From assembly GCF_000633455.1 (NCBI RefSeq), contig NZ_AYMG01000014.1:175055-239054 (forward strand): a stretch of DNA of 64,000 nt. Reading direction: 5' to 3'. A program made the translations under genes and the position numbers. This document shows positions 1 through 7,734 of this stretch, in pieces. The DNA is from Pedobacter jeongneungensis (GTDB lineage Bacteria; Bacteroidota; Bacteroidia; Sphingobacteriales; Sphingobacteriaceae). The notes beneath the pieces were generated by a model. The model saw nothing but the letters and a program-made list of their open reading frames with translations. It was not told the origin of the DNA and ran no database searches. Every line of letters begins with the position of its first letter. Position 1 is the stretch's first letter.

Positions 1-652
1 AGCGCATCATTTCAGCAAGATTCATAATCGCATCTGCTGCCATGGGTGCCTTTTTACGGGCGTCGTTATAAATAAAGTTTAAGGTGTTGAATAGAAAGTG
101 CGGATTGATCTGACTGCGCAGATAATTATTTTGCGATTGCACCAGATCGTTCTCTAAAGCTTGTTTCTCGAGCTGGGTAATCAGGTTCAGTCTTTCAAGC
201 GCTTCAACCTTCTTTTGATCCTGAAATGATTTAATGATATAAACATAACCTGTAGAATAACCAATAAATAATATTGACCGATAGACACAGGATAATATTA
301 ATTCCCGGTCAAAGGATCTGGCCGGGTTTGTTTTAATTAAACTTATTTTTTCGAATAAGATAATAAGAAGAAATGTAGAAACGACGTATGCGAAAATTAT
401 TACTGTAATGAGTAGGGTAACCTTTAAAATTTTTAAAGCATTTGATCCCGTTTTTAATATCTTTTTTAGTAAAAAACCATAGGTATAGAATGTTAAAATA
501 TTAACGATGTAAACAAGTAGATAGGCTCCCGGCTCTCTGAATCGATTTGTGGTTAAACCAAGAATAAATACCTCATAAACGATGTAAAGACTCCATACCA
601 ACAGGTGAAACTTATACTTTTCGTAGAATATTTTTAAGTGTAAAAAGTTCAT
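1..652 (-). CDS. LytS/YehU-type sensor histidine kinase, 5' part (runs off window)
   Basis: The minus strand from an ATG at 652 reads 217 codons without a stop to the window edge, so the C-terminal ATPase part is missing here. The first ~140 residues are hydrophobic, with about four membrane segments, followed by a short coiled stretch (~140-175). Then comes the His_kinase signature of the LytS family, 'QINPHFLFNTLNF', with the phospho-acceptor His at residue 185. Family knowledge: these kinases phosphorylate LytTR response regulators, and the gene at 1216-1959 encodes one. The two are on the same strand but separated by about 560 bp holding two small genes on the opposite strand. The signal sensed is unknown. 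Confidence 0.9.
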   Translation of the reverse strand, partial: MNFLHLKIFYEKYKFHLLVWSLYIVYEVFILGLTTNRFREPGAYLLVYIVNILTFYTYGFLLKKILKTGSNALKILKVTLLITVIIFAYVVSTFLLIILFEKISLIKTNPARSFDRELILSCVYRSILFIGYSTGYVYIIKSFQDQKKVEALERLNLITQLEKQALENDLVQSQNNYLRSQINPHFLFNTLNFIYNDARKKAPMAADAIMNLAEMMR

Positions 653-797
653 TTTTTTCTCTTTAATCTATTGAAATGGGGCTTTTATCTCCCAAAAGTA
701 GGGGTTTGTGTAAAAAACTGGTTGCGTGTGGTTTTGAGGTGCATCTTTACAGAAAATTAATAACAACGATAATAACAAGAATTACATATATCATATT

Positions 798-947
798 ATG
801 AAAGCTCAACACACAAATACTTCAGCTAAACTTTCTAAAAAAACTGTTTTTGTTTATAAAAACATCAAAGCTCAAAACAACTACGCAACTAGTCCAACAG
901 GAGATCAAAGCCATAGTGCAATGACAAGTTTTATCATGGAATTTTAA
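798..947 (+). CDS. Short peptide A, 49 aa, paralogue of the next gene
   Basis: An ATG-TAA frame of 49 codons, too short for standard gene finders. It has a Lys-rich N-terminus, a central 'KKTVFVYKNIKAQN' block, then 'PTGDQSH' and a C-terminus 'MTSFIMEF'. A second gene 54 bp downstream encodes a 48-aa protein with the same three blocks, and most differences are conservative, which supports a real coding gene. No Cys and no recognisable signal peptide. It sits divergently from the LytS-type kinase start, inside the LytTR locus. I do not recognise the family. A secreted or processed signalling peptide, or a precursor of a modified peptide, is possible, but no modification or export gene is adjacent. 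Confidence 0.7.
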   Translation: MKAQHTNTSAKLSKKTVFVYKNIKAQNNYATSPTGDQSHSAMTSFIMEF

Positions 948-1001
948 TTTCCATAATTACCTTATTTTAATAATATATCATCATATTTAATACTTAATAC
1001 C

Positions 1002-1148
1002 ATGAAAACTCAAAATACTACTAAACTTGCTAAAAAAACTGTTTTTGTTTATAAAAACATCAAAGCTCAAAATGCTTACTCAACCAATCCAACAGGAGAT
1101 CAAAGTCATACTGTAATGACAAGTTTTATCATGGAGTTTCCAAATTAA
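1002..1148 (+). CDS. Short peptide B, 48 aa, paralogue of peptide A
   Basis: An ATG-TAA frame of 48 codons. It shares with the upstream peptide the central block 'KKTVFVYKNIKAQN', the 'PTGDQSH' motif and the ending 'MTSFIMEF', with two extra C-terminal residues (PN). The N-terminal ten residues and the residues after 'KAQN' vary between copies. The 54-bp spacer is AT-rich and shows no terminator, so both copies are probably on one transcript. The response regulator ends convergently at 1216. Function unknown; the tandem duplication within a two-component locus suggests a signal or a regulated product. This is inference. Confidence 0.7.
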   Translation: MKTQNTTKLAKKTVFVYKNIKAQNAYSTNPTGDQSHTVMTSFIMEFPN

Positions 1149-1215
1149 TTATTATTCTGCCAGTAGATCAAAACCATAATATAGTAAGGATCAGCCGGGT
1201 CGATGTGAATCTAAT

Positions 1216-1959
1216 TTACTGGTTTCGGTTCGATTTGAGTAAACTGCTCTGAACATAGGCGAAGAAAGCTTCTTTATAGCCTTCGCCAATCTGTATCATT
1301 TCATTGTTTACTAAACGGATAATATTTCCATCTACCTTTTTAATCGCTGATTTAGCAACGATATTCGATTTATTAACCCTTATAAAAGCGTGCGTTTCTA
1401 AGGCCTTTTCAATCTCTTTTAGTGTAAGATAGGTGGTGTGGGTTTCAGATTTGGTTATAATCTGGATATAATTTTGTAAGGCTTTAATGTAAAGTATTTC
1501 ATCAATTGCGATATTTGAAAAAGCATATTTATGATCGCCTTTGATATAAAGTGCTGCTGCCTGCTCGGTTTCTTTTGTAGTAACTTTAGCATTGTTGGCC
1601 TCTTTCTTTAAAATACGGTCAATGCCCAAAGCAAATTTTGCGAACGAAATGGGTTTAAGTAAATACTGATCTGATTGTACATCAAATGCCTGTAGGGCAT
1701 AATCTGGATGGGCAGTGGTAAAAATCAAATACTTTGCTTTTTCCCTGATATTCTTGGCAAGTTCTAAACCATTGATGCCAGGCATGTCTATATCCATAAA
1801 CAATAAATCAATCTCATCGTCGATGCTGATCTCCATAAGTGCCTGCACTGGGCTGGTAAAGGTCTTAAAAATGGTTAGCCCCGGCATTTCTGCAATATGG
1901 TCAGTTAGCACCTCAATTGCATGTTGCTCGTCGTCTATAACAACGCATTTTAGATTCAT
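1216..1959 (-). CDS. LytTR-family response regulator
   Basis: 247 aa from the ATG at 1959; a longer frame exists only through a TTG at 1998. An N-terminal receiver domain (about 1-120) has the acidic pair in 'VVIDDEQ', the phospho-acceptor Asp56 in 'LLFMDIDMPG' and the conserved Lys in 'LLKPISF'. The C-terminal ~100 residues form a LytTR DNA-binding domain ('YIKALQNYIQI', 'FIRVNKSNIV'). Family knowledge: it binds imperfect direct repeats upstream of target genes after phosphorylation by a LytS-type kinase, here probably the one at 1-652. It is separated from that kinase by the two small peptide genes on the other strand. Confidence 0.92.
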   Translation of the reverse strand: MNLKCVVIDDEQHAIEVLTDHIAEMPGLTIFKTFTSPVQALMEISIDDEIDLLFMDIDMPGINGLELAKNIREKAKYLIFTTAHPDYALQAFDVQSDQYLLKPISFAKFALGIDRILKKEANNAKVTTKETEQAAALYIKGDHKYAFSNIAIDEILYIKALQNYIQIITKSETHTTYLTLKEIEKALETHAFIRVNKSNIVAKSAIKKVDGNIIRLVNNEMIQIGEGYKEAFFAYVQSSLLKSNRNQ

Positions 1960-2343
1960 GATTTTAAATATGTTTGTTTTGATTTGATTTGAATGCAAGT
2001 TAAATAAAAATGAATTGATTTAGCAAATGGGCTAAAAAAAATCTTGAATCCGTTTCATCTAAAAAACTTACTGGTTTCGTGTAATATTCTGAGGGGTTGA
2101 TGTAAAAAAATTATTCAGCACGCTTCTTTTTGTAATCTTTAAACTGTTTGCCAAAAACAAAACAATCAGGGAGTTAAAAGCCCCGGATTAAAATTAAACA
2201 TCTACCTGCCCATTATTGTGTAGCCTGTGGATAAGAAAATAAAAACAGGCCATACAACACTGGGTTACAGATTTTATTAAAGTTTAAAAAAAGAAGAAAT
2301 ACCGAAAAACAAGAAATATTCCCCTACATCTATCTACCTCCAA
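1960..2343. other. Intergenic region with a motif shared with the peptide promoter region
   Basis: 384 bp between the divergent regulator and the next plus-strand gene. No ORF is supported. At 2071-2095 it carries CTGGTTTCGTGT followed by a TGAGG block; nearly the same string (CTGGTTGCGTGT ... TGAGG) occurs at 718-739 upstream of the peptide genes. It may be a LytTR operator, but this has not been tested. The rest is AT-rich with no clear hairpin. Confidence 0.4.
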
Positions 2344-2718
2344 ATGAAACACAACGAATACGAGTACTTACTTAACAAAATCTATTACAAGGGGATTCTT
2401 AAAAGCCAGGGAATCAACGCTGATATGTATCAGAGAATGCAAAACGAATACAGCAACTTGGATATGCCAAGCCTTGTAAACGGAAAACTCGATAGCGATT
2501 ATGCATTCAGAAAATCTTTTTTGGTTGTTCGTAACTATGTTCAGCAAGCCATTAAAGACGGATTAAAAAGCTTTCAGTTTAGCATGAAAGCCACTGATAT
2601 TAACAAGTTGACTTATATGGTAGATATGCTGAACAGGAACTTTTTTGATAAGCAAAGTTTAGATCAGATCATTATCACAGCAAATTCGGTATTTAACCAG
2701 TATAATTTAAAAAACTAA
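2344..2718 (+). CDS. Conserved hypothetical protein, 124 aa
   Basis: The ATG at 2344 follows an A-rich leader. The product is soluble, charged and probably mostly helical, with no signal peptide or membrane segment. Aromatic-rich N-terminus ('NEYEYLLNKIYYKGIL'). I do not recognise a domain. It ends 21 bp before the HsdR-N-like gene on the same strand, so the two are likely co-transcribed. No known partner function can be stated from the sequence. Confidence 0.75.
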   Translation: MKHNEYEYLLNKIYYKGILKSQGINADMYQRMQNEYSNLDMPSLVNGKLDSDYAFRKSFLVVRNYVQQAIKDGLKSFQFSMKATDINKLTYMVDMLNRNFFDKQSLDQIIITANSVFNQYNLKN

Positions 2719-2739
2719 CACCTATAAAAGATATATAAC

Positions 2740-3234
2740 ATGGAATTAAAAGACGAAATAGGGCAATTTGCCGTAAGAATCAAGAAAATGCTTCCACAAG
2801 TTCAATCTGAAGATTTAACAAGGAACGCTTTGGTAATGCCTTTTATCCAAATCTTAGGATTTGACCCTTCTGAGGTTCAGTCTGAAGCGGTATTAGATTT
2901 TGGGGTTAAAAAAAGCAAAAAGGTTGATTATACCATTATGAAAGATGGTGAGCCTACAATTTTGGTAGAGTGCAAACACCATAACGATAATTTAGATATC
3001 CACGATTCACGCTTATCTAAATATTTCCGTAAAACAAAAGCTAAATATGGTTTATTAACCAATGGTTTGGTTTACCGTTTCTACACAGAGAAAATGGTGA
3101 GATCAAAGAAAAACCAGGAGCCTTTGTTCGAGTTTAAAATTACCGATACCAAAGCTGCTACCATTGCAAAAATGATCGAAGAACATAAAGATTATTTCAA
3201 TGTAGATCATAAACAAGCTCCTTTAGCGAGCTAG
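2740..3234 (+). CDS. HsdR N-terminal-like PD-(D/E)XK protein, stand-alone
   Basis: 164 aa. The fold resembles the N-terminal nuclease domain of type I restriction HsdR subunits: 'ALVMPFIQILGFDP', then 'VDYTIMKDG' with Asp63 and 'ILVECK' with Glu77 and Lys79, matching the D...ExK catalytic pattern. The helicase and translocase domains of HsdR are absent, and no HsdM or HsdS gene is nearby. Stand-alone proteins of this type are common in Bacteroidota and their role is not settled. A nuclease function is inferred from the intact motif. It is followed by a strong terminator. Confidence 0.82.
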   Translation: MELKDEIGQFAVRIKKMLPQVQSEDLTRNALVMPFIQILGFDPSEVQSEAVLDFGVKKSKKVDYTIMKDGEPTILVECKHHNDNLDIHDSRLSKYFRKTKAKYGLLTNGLVYRFYTEKMVRSKKNQEPLFEFKITDTKAATIAKMIEEHKDYFNVDHKQAPLAS

Positions 3235-3276
3235 AACAATATCCTTCAGAGAATTTATTCCTGAATGCCTTAAAAG

Positions 3277-3306
3277 AGTCCCGATCAAACGATTGGGACT
3301 TTTTTT
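3277..3306 (+). terminator. Rho-independent terminator after the HsdR-N-like gene
   Basis: An inverted repeat with arms AGTCCCGATC and GATTGGGACT around a 4-nt loop, followed by a run of seven Ts. It lies 42 bp after the stop codon at 3234. Confidence 0.85.
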
Positions 3307-3429
3307 GTTGCTGGAAAACTTAATTGCTTAATTGTTTGAATCGGTTAACTTTGAGCTACAATTATTAATCATTAGTTGACGAAATAAGCGTTAAACGTAA
3401 ACGCTTATCGCCAAACACGAAACGCTCAG

Positions 3430-3478
3430 CGCAAAAAAAGAGGATGTCCGGATTTTCTCCGAACACCCTCTTTTTTAT
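3430..3478 (-). terminator. Bidirectional terminator, htpG 3' end
   Basis: An interrupted hairpin with outer arms AAGAGG / CCTCTT and inner arms TCCGGA / TCCGAA-type, flanked by A-runs on one side and T-runs on the other, so it can terminate from both strands. It lies just past the htpG stop codon at 3496. Confidence 0.8.
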
Positions 3479-3495
3479 TGTTCCGTATTACGCGA

Positions 3496-5382
3496 TTAAA
3501 TCAGTTCTACGCTTCTGCTTACAAATGCTGTAAGTTCTGCACCAGTTAACATGCCCTGAGCCAATAGCGCTAAATCTATCGCTTGTTTGGCTAAAGTGCT
3601 TTGTTCTGCTTCGTCAGACTTTAAAATCTTACTGATCAACTTATGGTTTCCGTTAATGGCAACTTTGTAGCTATCTGGCATCTGGCCATAAAAGCCCATT
3701 CCACCGCCCATAGCAGCCATGTCTTTCATACGGCGCATAAATTCATCCATGGTAATGGTTACCGGTAGTTCTTCAGGGTGTAAAGCCACAATTTCTACCT
3801 GCATACCTGGTTTGGTAATCGCTTTTTCGAAAATGGTGGTTACTTCCTTAACCTGATCTTCAGTTAAAACGTGTTCGTTTTGCTCGTCTTTCTCTATTAA
3901 CTTATCTGCAACGCTAGAGTCAACACGTTTAATCGATGTTTTTTCTAGTTTTTGCTCTAACTGGTTGATAAAGTGGTTGTCTATAGGTGAATCCAATACC
4001 AAAACATCGTAATCTTTTTTATTGGCCGATTGGATAAAAGCATCCTGTTTTGAAGCATCGTTGGTATATAAATAAACCACTGTGCCGTTTTTATCAGTTT
4101 GTAAAGGAGATACCTTTTCTTTATACTCAGGAAGGGTGAAAAGTTCGTTTTTAGTGTTTCCAACCAAAGCAAAATCTTTGGCTTTATCGTAAAACTTCTC
4201 TTCGCTGATCATACCGTATTTTACAAAAAGACCAATATCTTTCCATTTGTCTTCGTAAGCTTTACGATCTTTAGCAAACAGTTCAGCTAATTTATCAGCA
4301 ACCTTTTTGGTAATGTAATTGTTGATCTTTTTAACGTTGCTATCGGCCTGTAAGAAACTACGTGATACGTTTAACGGAATATCAGGCGAATCGATTACCC
4401 CATGCAATAACATTAAAAACTCAGGTACAATATCTTTAACCTCATCAGTAATGAAAACCTGGCGTGAGTAAAGCTTGATTTTGTTGCGCTGCATTTCAAA
4501 GTCGTTTTTCAACTTAGGGAAATACAATACACCGGTTAAATTAAATGGATAATCAACATTAAGGTGGATCCAGAATAATGGCTCTTCGCTAAATGGATAT
4601 AATTCGCGGTAAAAGCTTAAATAATCCTCGTCTGACAAATCTGCAGGAGCTTTTGTCCAGATTGGGTTGGTGGTATTGATAATGTTATCAACCTCAACAT
4701 CATTATATTTTGCTTTACCTTCTTCATCAACGCCATCTTCAACAGATTCTGTTTTGGTACCAAACTTAATCGGAACAGGTAAAAACTTAGCGTATTTATC
4801 CAATATTTCCTGAAGTTTACTTTCTTCCAAAAACTCTTCAGAATCTTTGTTCACGTGAAGGATGATATCGGTACCTCTGGTCGTTTTAGTGCCTTCAGTT
4901 ATCTCGAATTCGGTACTGCCATCGCAAACCCAACGTGCAGGCTCTGCGCCATCCTGGTATGATAAAGTTTGAATTTCAACTAAATCAGCCACCATAAAGG
5001 CCGAATAGAAACCTAAACCAAATTTACCGATGATTTCGTTTGCATCTTTAGCATCTTTAAATTTCTCTACAAACTCACTTGCGCCAGAAAATGCAACCTG
5101 ATTGATGTATTTTTTTATTTCTTCGGCAGTCATTCCCAAACCATTATCGCTAATGGTAATGGTTTTTGCTTCTTTATCAACAGCAACCTGTACCAATGGT
5201 GCGCCCACTTCGCCGCTAAACTGACCTAATGAACCTAATCTTTTGATTTTCTGAACCGCATCTACTGCGTTAGAAACCAATTCACGAAGAAAAATTTCGT
5301 TATCAGAGTATAAAAACTTCTTAATTATCGGGAAGATGTTCTCGGTATGTATCGAGATATTTCCTTTTTCCTGTATGCTCAT
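3496..5382 (-). CDS. htpG: Molecular chaperone HtpG (Hsp90)
   Basis: 628 aa, close to the usual bacterial HtpG length. An ATP-dependent cytosolic chaperone. The N-terminal GHKL ATPase motifs are present: 'FLRELVSNAVDA' near residue 30-42, 'DNGLGM' and 'GKFGLGFYSAFMVA'. The middle-domain signature 'YSRQVFITDE' and 'LNVSRSFLQ' follow, then a C-terminal dimerisation region. The ATG at 5382 gives 'MSIQEKGNISIHTENIF', the usual start. Monocistronic, with a terminator behind it and a long repeat array upstream. Confidence 0.97.
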   Translation of the reverse strand: MSIQEKGNISIHTENIFPIIKKFLYSDNEIFLRELVSNAVDAVQKIKRLGSLGQFSGEVGAPLVQVAVDKEAKTITISDNGLGMTAEEIKKYINQVAFSGASEFVEKFKDAKDANEIIGKFGLGFYSAFMVADLVEIQTLSYQDGAEPARWVCDGSTEFEITEGTKTTRGTDIILHVNKDSEEFLEESKLQEILDKYAKFLPVPIKFGTKTESVEDGVDEEGKAKYNDVEVDNIINTTNPIWTKAPADLSDEDYLSFYRELYPFSEEPLFWIHLNVDYPFNLTGVLYFPKLKNDFEMQRNKIKLYSRQVFITDEVKDIVPEFLMLLHGVIDSPDIPLNVSRSFLQADSNVKKINNYITKKVADKLAELFAKDRKAYEDKWKDIGLFVKYGMISEEKFYDKAKDFALVGNTKNELFTLPEYKEKVSPLQTDKNGTVVYLYTNDASKQDAFIQSANKKDYDVLVLDSPIDNHFINQLEQKLEKTSIKRVDSSVADKLIEKDEQNEHVLTEDQVKEVTTIFEKAITKPGMQVEIVALHPEELPVTITMDEFMRRMKDMAAMGGGMGFYGQMPDSYKVAINGNHKLISKILKSDEAEQSTLAKQAIDLALLAQGMLTGAELTAFVSRSVELI

Positions 5383-5520
5383 ACGTAAATAAATTGTTTA
5401 AATCTATATCAGGCATAACAAGGCTTGTTCCAAAAGAATTTGTTTGCCAAAATGACAGTAGGAGGTGAGATGGAAAACGTGAGATGGATAAAGGTCAATA
5501 TAGAAGAATGATGAATTTTT

Positions 5521-6385
5521 GATTCCATGGCCTGTGTCCCCACAGACCATTAGTAACCTAATTATTTAATCCATGGTTTGTGTCCCCACAGACCATTAAT
5601 AACCTAATTATTTTTTGGTTTAGCTAATCATTTGAAAAGCAAAACCTGTGTTTTAATTATTTTTAGTCCCGCTGTACCTCCTGCCAATTGAAGGATTGGC
5701 ATCCGTCCTATCGGGTTTAGTGCAGTTGATTCTGTGCTGATAGGAGGGGTTTCCCCTCGTGTGGCACCATAAGGGAAGTCATTTTAGATTCCGTGGTATG
5801 TGTCCTACAGACCATTAGTAATCTCAGTAATCATTATCTGATTCCAAGGTCTGTGTCCCCACAGACCATTAATAACCTAATTATTTTTTGGTTTAGCTAA
5901 TCATTTGAAAAGCAAAACCTGTGTTTCAATTATTGTTCGTCCCGCTGTACCTCCTGCCAATTGAAGGATTGGCATCCGTCCCATCGGGTTTAGTGCAGTT
6001 AATGCTGTGCTGATAGGAGGTGTTTCCCCTCTTGTTGCACCATAAGGGAAGTCATTTTAGATTCCGTGGTCTGTGTCTCCACGGACCACTAGTAATCTCA
6101 GTAATCATTATCTGATTCCAGGGTCTGTGTCCCCACAGACCATTAGTAACCTAATTATTTTTTGGTTTAGCTAATCATTTGAAAAGCAAAACCTGTGTTT
6201 CAATTATTGTTCGTCCCGCTGTACCTCCTGCCAATTGAAGGATTGGCATTCGTCCCATCGGGTTTAGTGCAGTTAATGCTGTGCTGATAGGAGGGGTTTC
6301 CCCTCGTGTGGCACCATAAGGGAAGTCATTTTAGACTCCGTGGTCTGTGTCTCCACGGACCACTAGTAATCTCAGTAATCATTAT
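5521..6385. repeat. Tandem array of ~274-bp repeats with nested hairpins
   Basis: The segment 'TTTTTTGGTTTAGCTAATC' recurs at about 5611, 5884 and 6158, giving a period of 273-274 bp; three nearly full units follow a short partial unit at 5521-5566. Each unit carries a 20-bp hairpin of the form GGTCTGTG-4 nt-CACAGACC (copies at 5529, 5575, 5848, 6068, 6122, 6342 and a damaged one near 5795), a CCAAT...ATTGG stem and a GAGGGG-TTT-CCCCTC stem. No protein-coding frame spans the units. The array ends exactly where the DUF4241 gene stops. Confidence 0.85.
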
Positions 6386-7126
6386 CTACTCCTCACTGTA
6401 AGCCAGTTCAATATCAATAAACTGGATAATTAGCGAGCAAACATTACCTGCAACATCAAAACCATAATAAACAGGATAGGTGCCATCACCAAAACCACTC
6501 TGGAAAAATGGAATGTGATAATCAGTTCCTGGGATTTTCCAGTTAATCCAGTCGCCGGCCTCGCGTTGATAAATTGGGTTTTCAGCGTAGTTAGCGGCAA
6601 AAAGTACAGCAAAATAATCATCGTACAAATTTTTGCCTGGGTTTTCGCTATGGAATTTATCCTGAAAGGCACAGAAATATTTTAGTGTTTCCTTATCTAA
6701 AACACAACCTAAACCAGCATCTACATTAAAGCCGAAAAATTCACCTTCGCTAAAATCAACAAGGTCTTCAGTTCCGATTAATGCTTCTTCAAACCTGATC
6801 GCATCATAAGCGGTAAACTGTACCTTAACCGCGGCATAACGGGCACAATCCTCATCATTATCGTCGGGTACCACTACAGCAGCAGTAACGGGAAATTCGC
6901 CTGTTGGTACTTTAATCAGGTACGGCTCGGCATCTTTTTGGATATAAACCAATGGATCGCGGACTAAAATATCTCCAGTTGGGATGGAAACACTTCCGAG
7001 TTCAAGGTGATCGATTGTTTTGCCTGCTACTGTTGTTTCTTCGAAATAATCGTTAAGGTTATTAGGGCATGCCAACAGGTTACGTTTTTCATTCCAGGTT
7101 TTTAACCACGCTTCACTTGGTTTCAT
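6386..7126 (-). CDS. DUF4241 domain-containing protein
   Basis: 246 aa from the ATG at 7126, no signal peptide. The pattern 'LELGSVSIPTGDILVRDPL' followed by 'VPTGEFPVTAAVV' and, later, 'FFGFNVDAGLGCVLD' is that of DUF4241 proteins. Their biochemical function is not established. The C-terminal part reads like a globular beta-rich domain. The gene stops directly at the edge of the ~274-bp repeat array, and is separated from the response regulator upstream by a terminator, so it is probably transcribed alone. Confidence 0.8.
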   Translation of the reverse strand: MKPSEAWLKTWNEKRNLLACPNNLNDYFEETTVAGKTIDHLELGSVSIPTGDILVRDPLVYIQKDAEPYLIKVPTGEFPVTAAVVVPDDNDEDCARYAAVKVQFTAYDAIRFEEALIGTEDLVDFSEGEFFGFNVDAGLGCVLDKETLKYFCAFQDKFHSENPGKNLYDDYFAVLFAANYAENPIYQREAGDWINWKIPGTDYHIPFFQSGFGDGTYPVYYGFDVAGNVCSLIIQFIDIELAYSEE

Positions 7127-7169
7127 GATAGTAATTTTTGTTTAAACAGATAGATTTGCTATAAAAATA

Positions 7170-7202
7170 AAAAAGCCAGAAAAATTTAAGGTCTTTCTGG
7201 CT
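7170..7202 (-). terminator. Terminator of the single-domain response regulator gene
   Basis: Read on the minus strand, arms AGCCAGAAA and TTTCTGGCT enclose an 11-nt loop and are followed by a T-run. It lies 24 bp past the stop codon at 7226. Confidence 0.8.
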
Positions 7203-7225
7203 AAATATTTTAATCCGATTGGAAA

Positions 7226-7618
7226 TTAATTCAAATGAAAACTTGGTTTATCTTCTTCCAGTGACAGTATTTTGGAAATCTTTTTAAGCAGCACATCCAT
7301 TTGGAACGGTTTTGATAAGAAATCATCCTGACCGTAATTCAGAGTGGTGAAATCTTTCGGATCGTACAAACCTGAAATCAATAAAATGGGTATTTTAGAA
7401 GTGCTTTCGATCGATTTTAACTGTTCGCATAACACACGCCCATCTATATGGCCAAGAGAAATATCGAGTAAAATTAAATCTGGGTTAAAATTTTCAATCC
7501 TGTTGAAAATTTCTTCACCATCACTAAGTGCTGAGACCTTAAAGCCTCCGATTTCCAGTATCAATTGTATGGTTTCTAAAACCTCAATATCATCGTCTAC
7601 TACCAGTATTCTCTTCAT
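7226..7618 (-). CDS. Single-domain (CheY-like) response regulator
   Basis: 130 aa from the ATG at 7618; an upstream TTG at 7630 would add four residues but is less likely. A bare receiver domain: acidic pocket 'VVDDDIE', phospho-acceptor Asp52 in 'LILLDISLG', conserved Thr/Ser position in 'PILLISG' and Lys in 'DDFLSKPFQ'. No output domain, so it acts by protein-protein contact or within a phosphorelay. No kinase gene is adjacent; the cognate kinase is unknown. Confidence 0.9.
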   Translation of the reverse strand: MKRILVVDDDIEVLETIQLILEIGGFKVSALSDGEEIFNRIENFNPDLILLDISLGHIDGRVLCEQLKSIESTSKIPILLISGLYDPKDFTTLNYGQDDFLSKPFQMDVLLKKISKILSLEEDKPSFHLN

Positions 7619-7734
7619 ATGTGCTAGCAATTTATATGCTATTAAAATTATAACAATGTTTTGTGTTGTTATGTTTACAATCTTAAGAATATTTTAACAA
7701 TAAATTTATAATTGCCCGAAAATAGATTTCAGCT

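Noticed and set aside
1960..1998. Longer start of the LytTR regulator at 1998
   Set aside because: It depends on TTG; the ATG at 1959 puts the acidic pair at the usual distance from the N-terminus.
2740..3234. Type I restriction system
   Set aside because: No HsdM or HsdS gene and no helicase domain; only the N-terminal nuclease-like domain is encoded.
3437..3471. Possible riboswitch or attenuator near htpG
   Set aside because: It lies at the 3' end of htpG with A and T runs on both sides; a bidirectional terminator is sufficient.
5521..6385. CRISPR array
   Set aside because: The repeat period is about 274 bp, units are nearly identical along the whole length with no unique spacers, and no cas gene is present.
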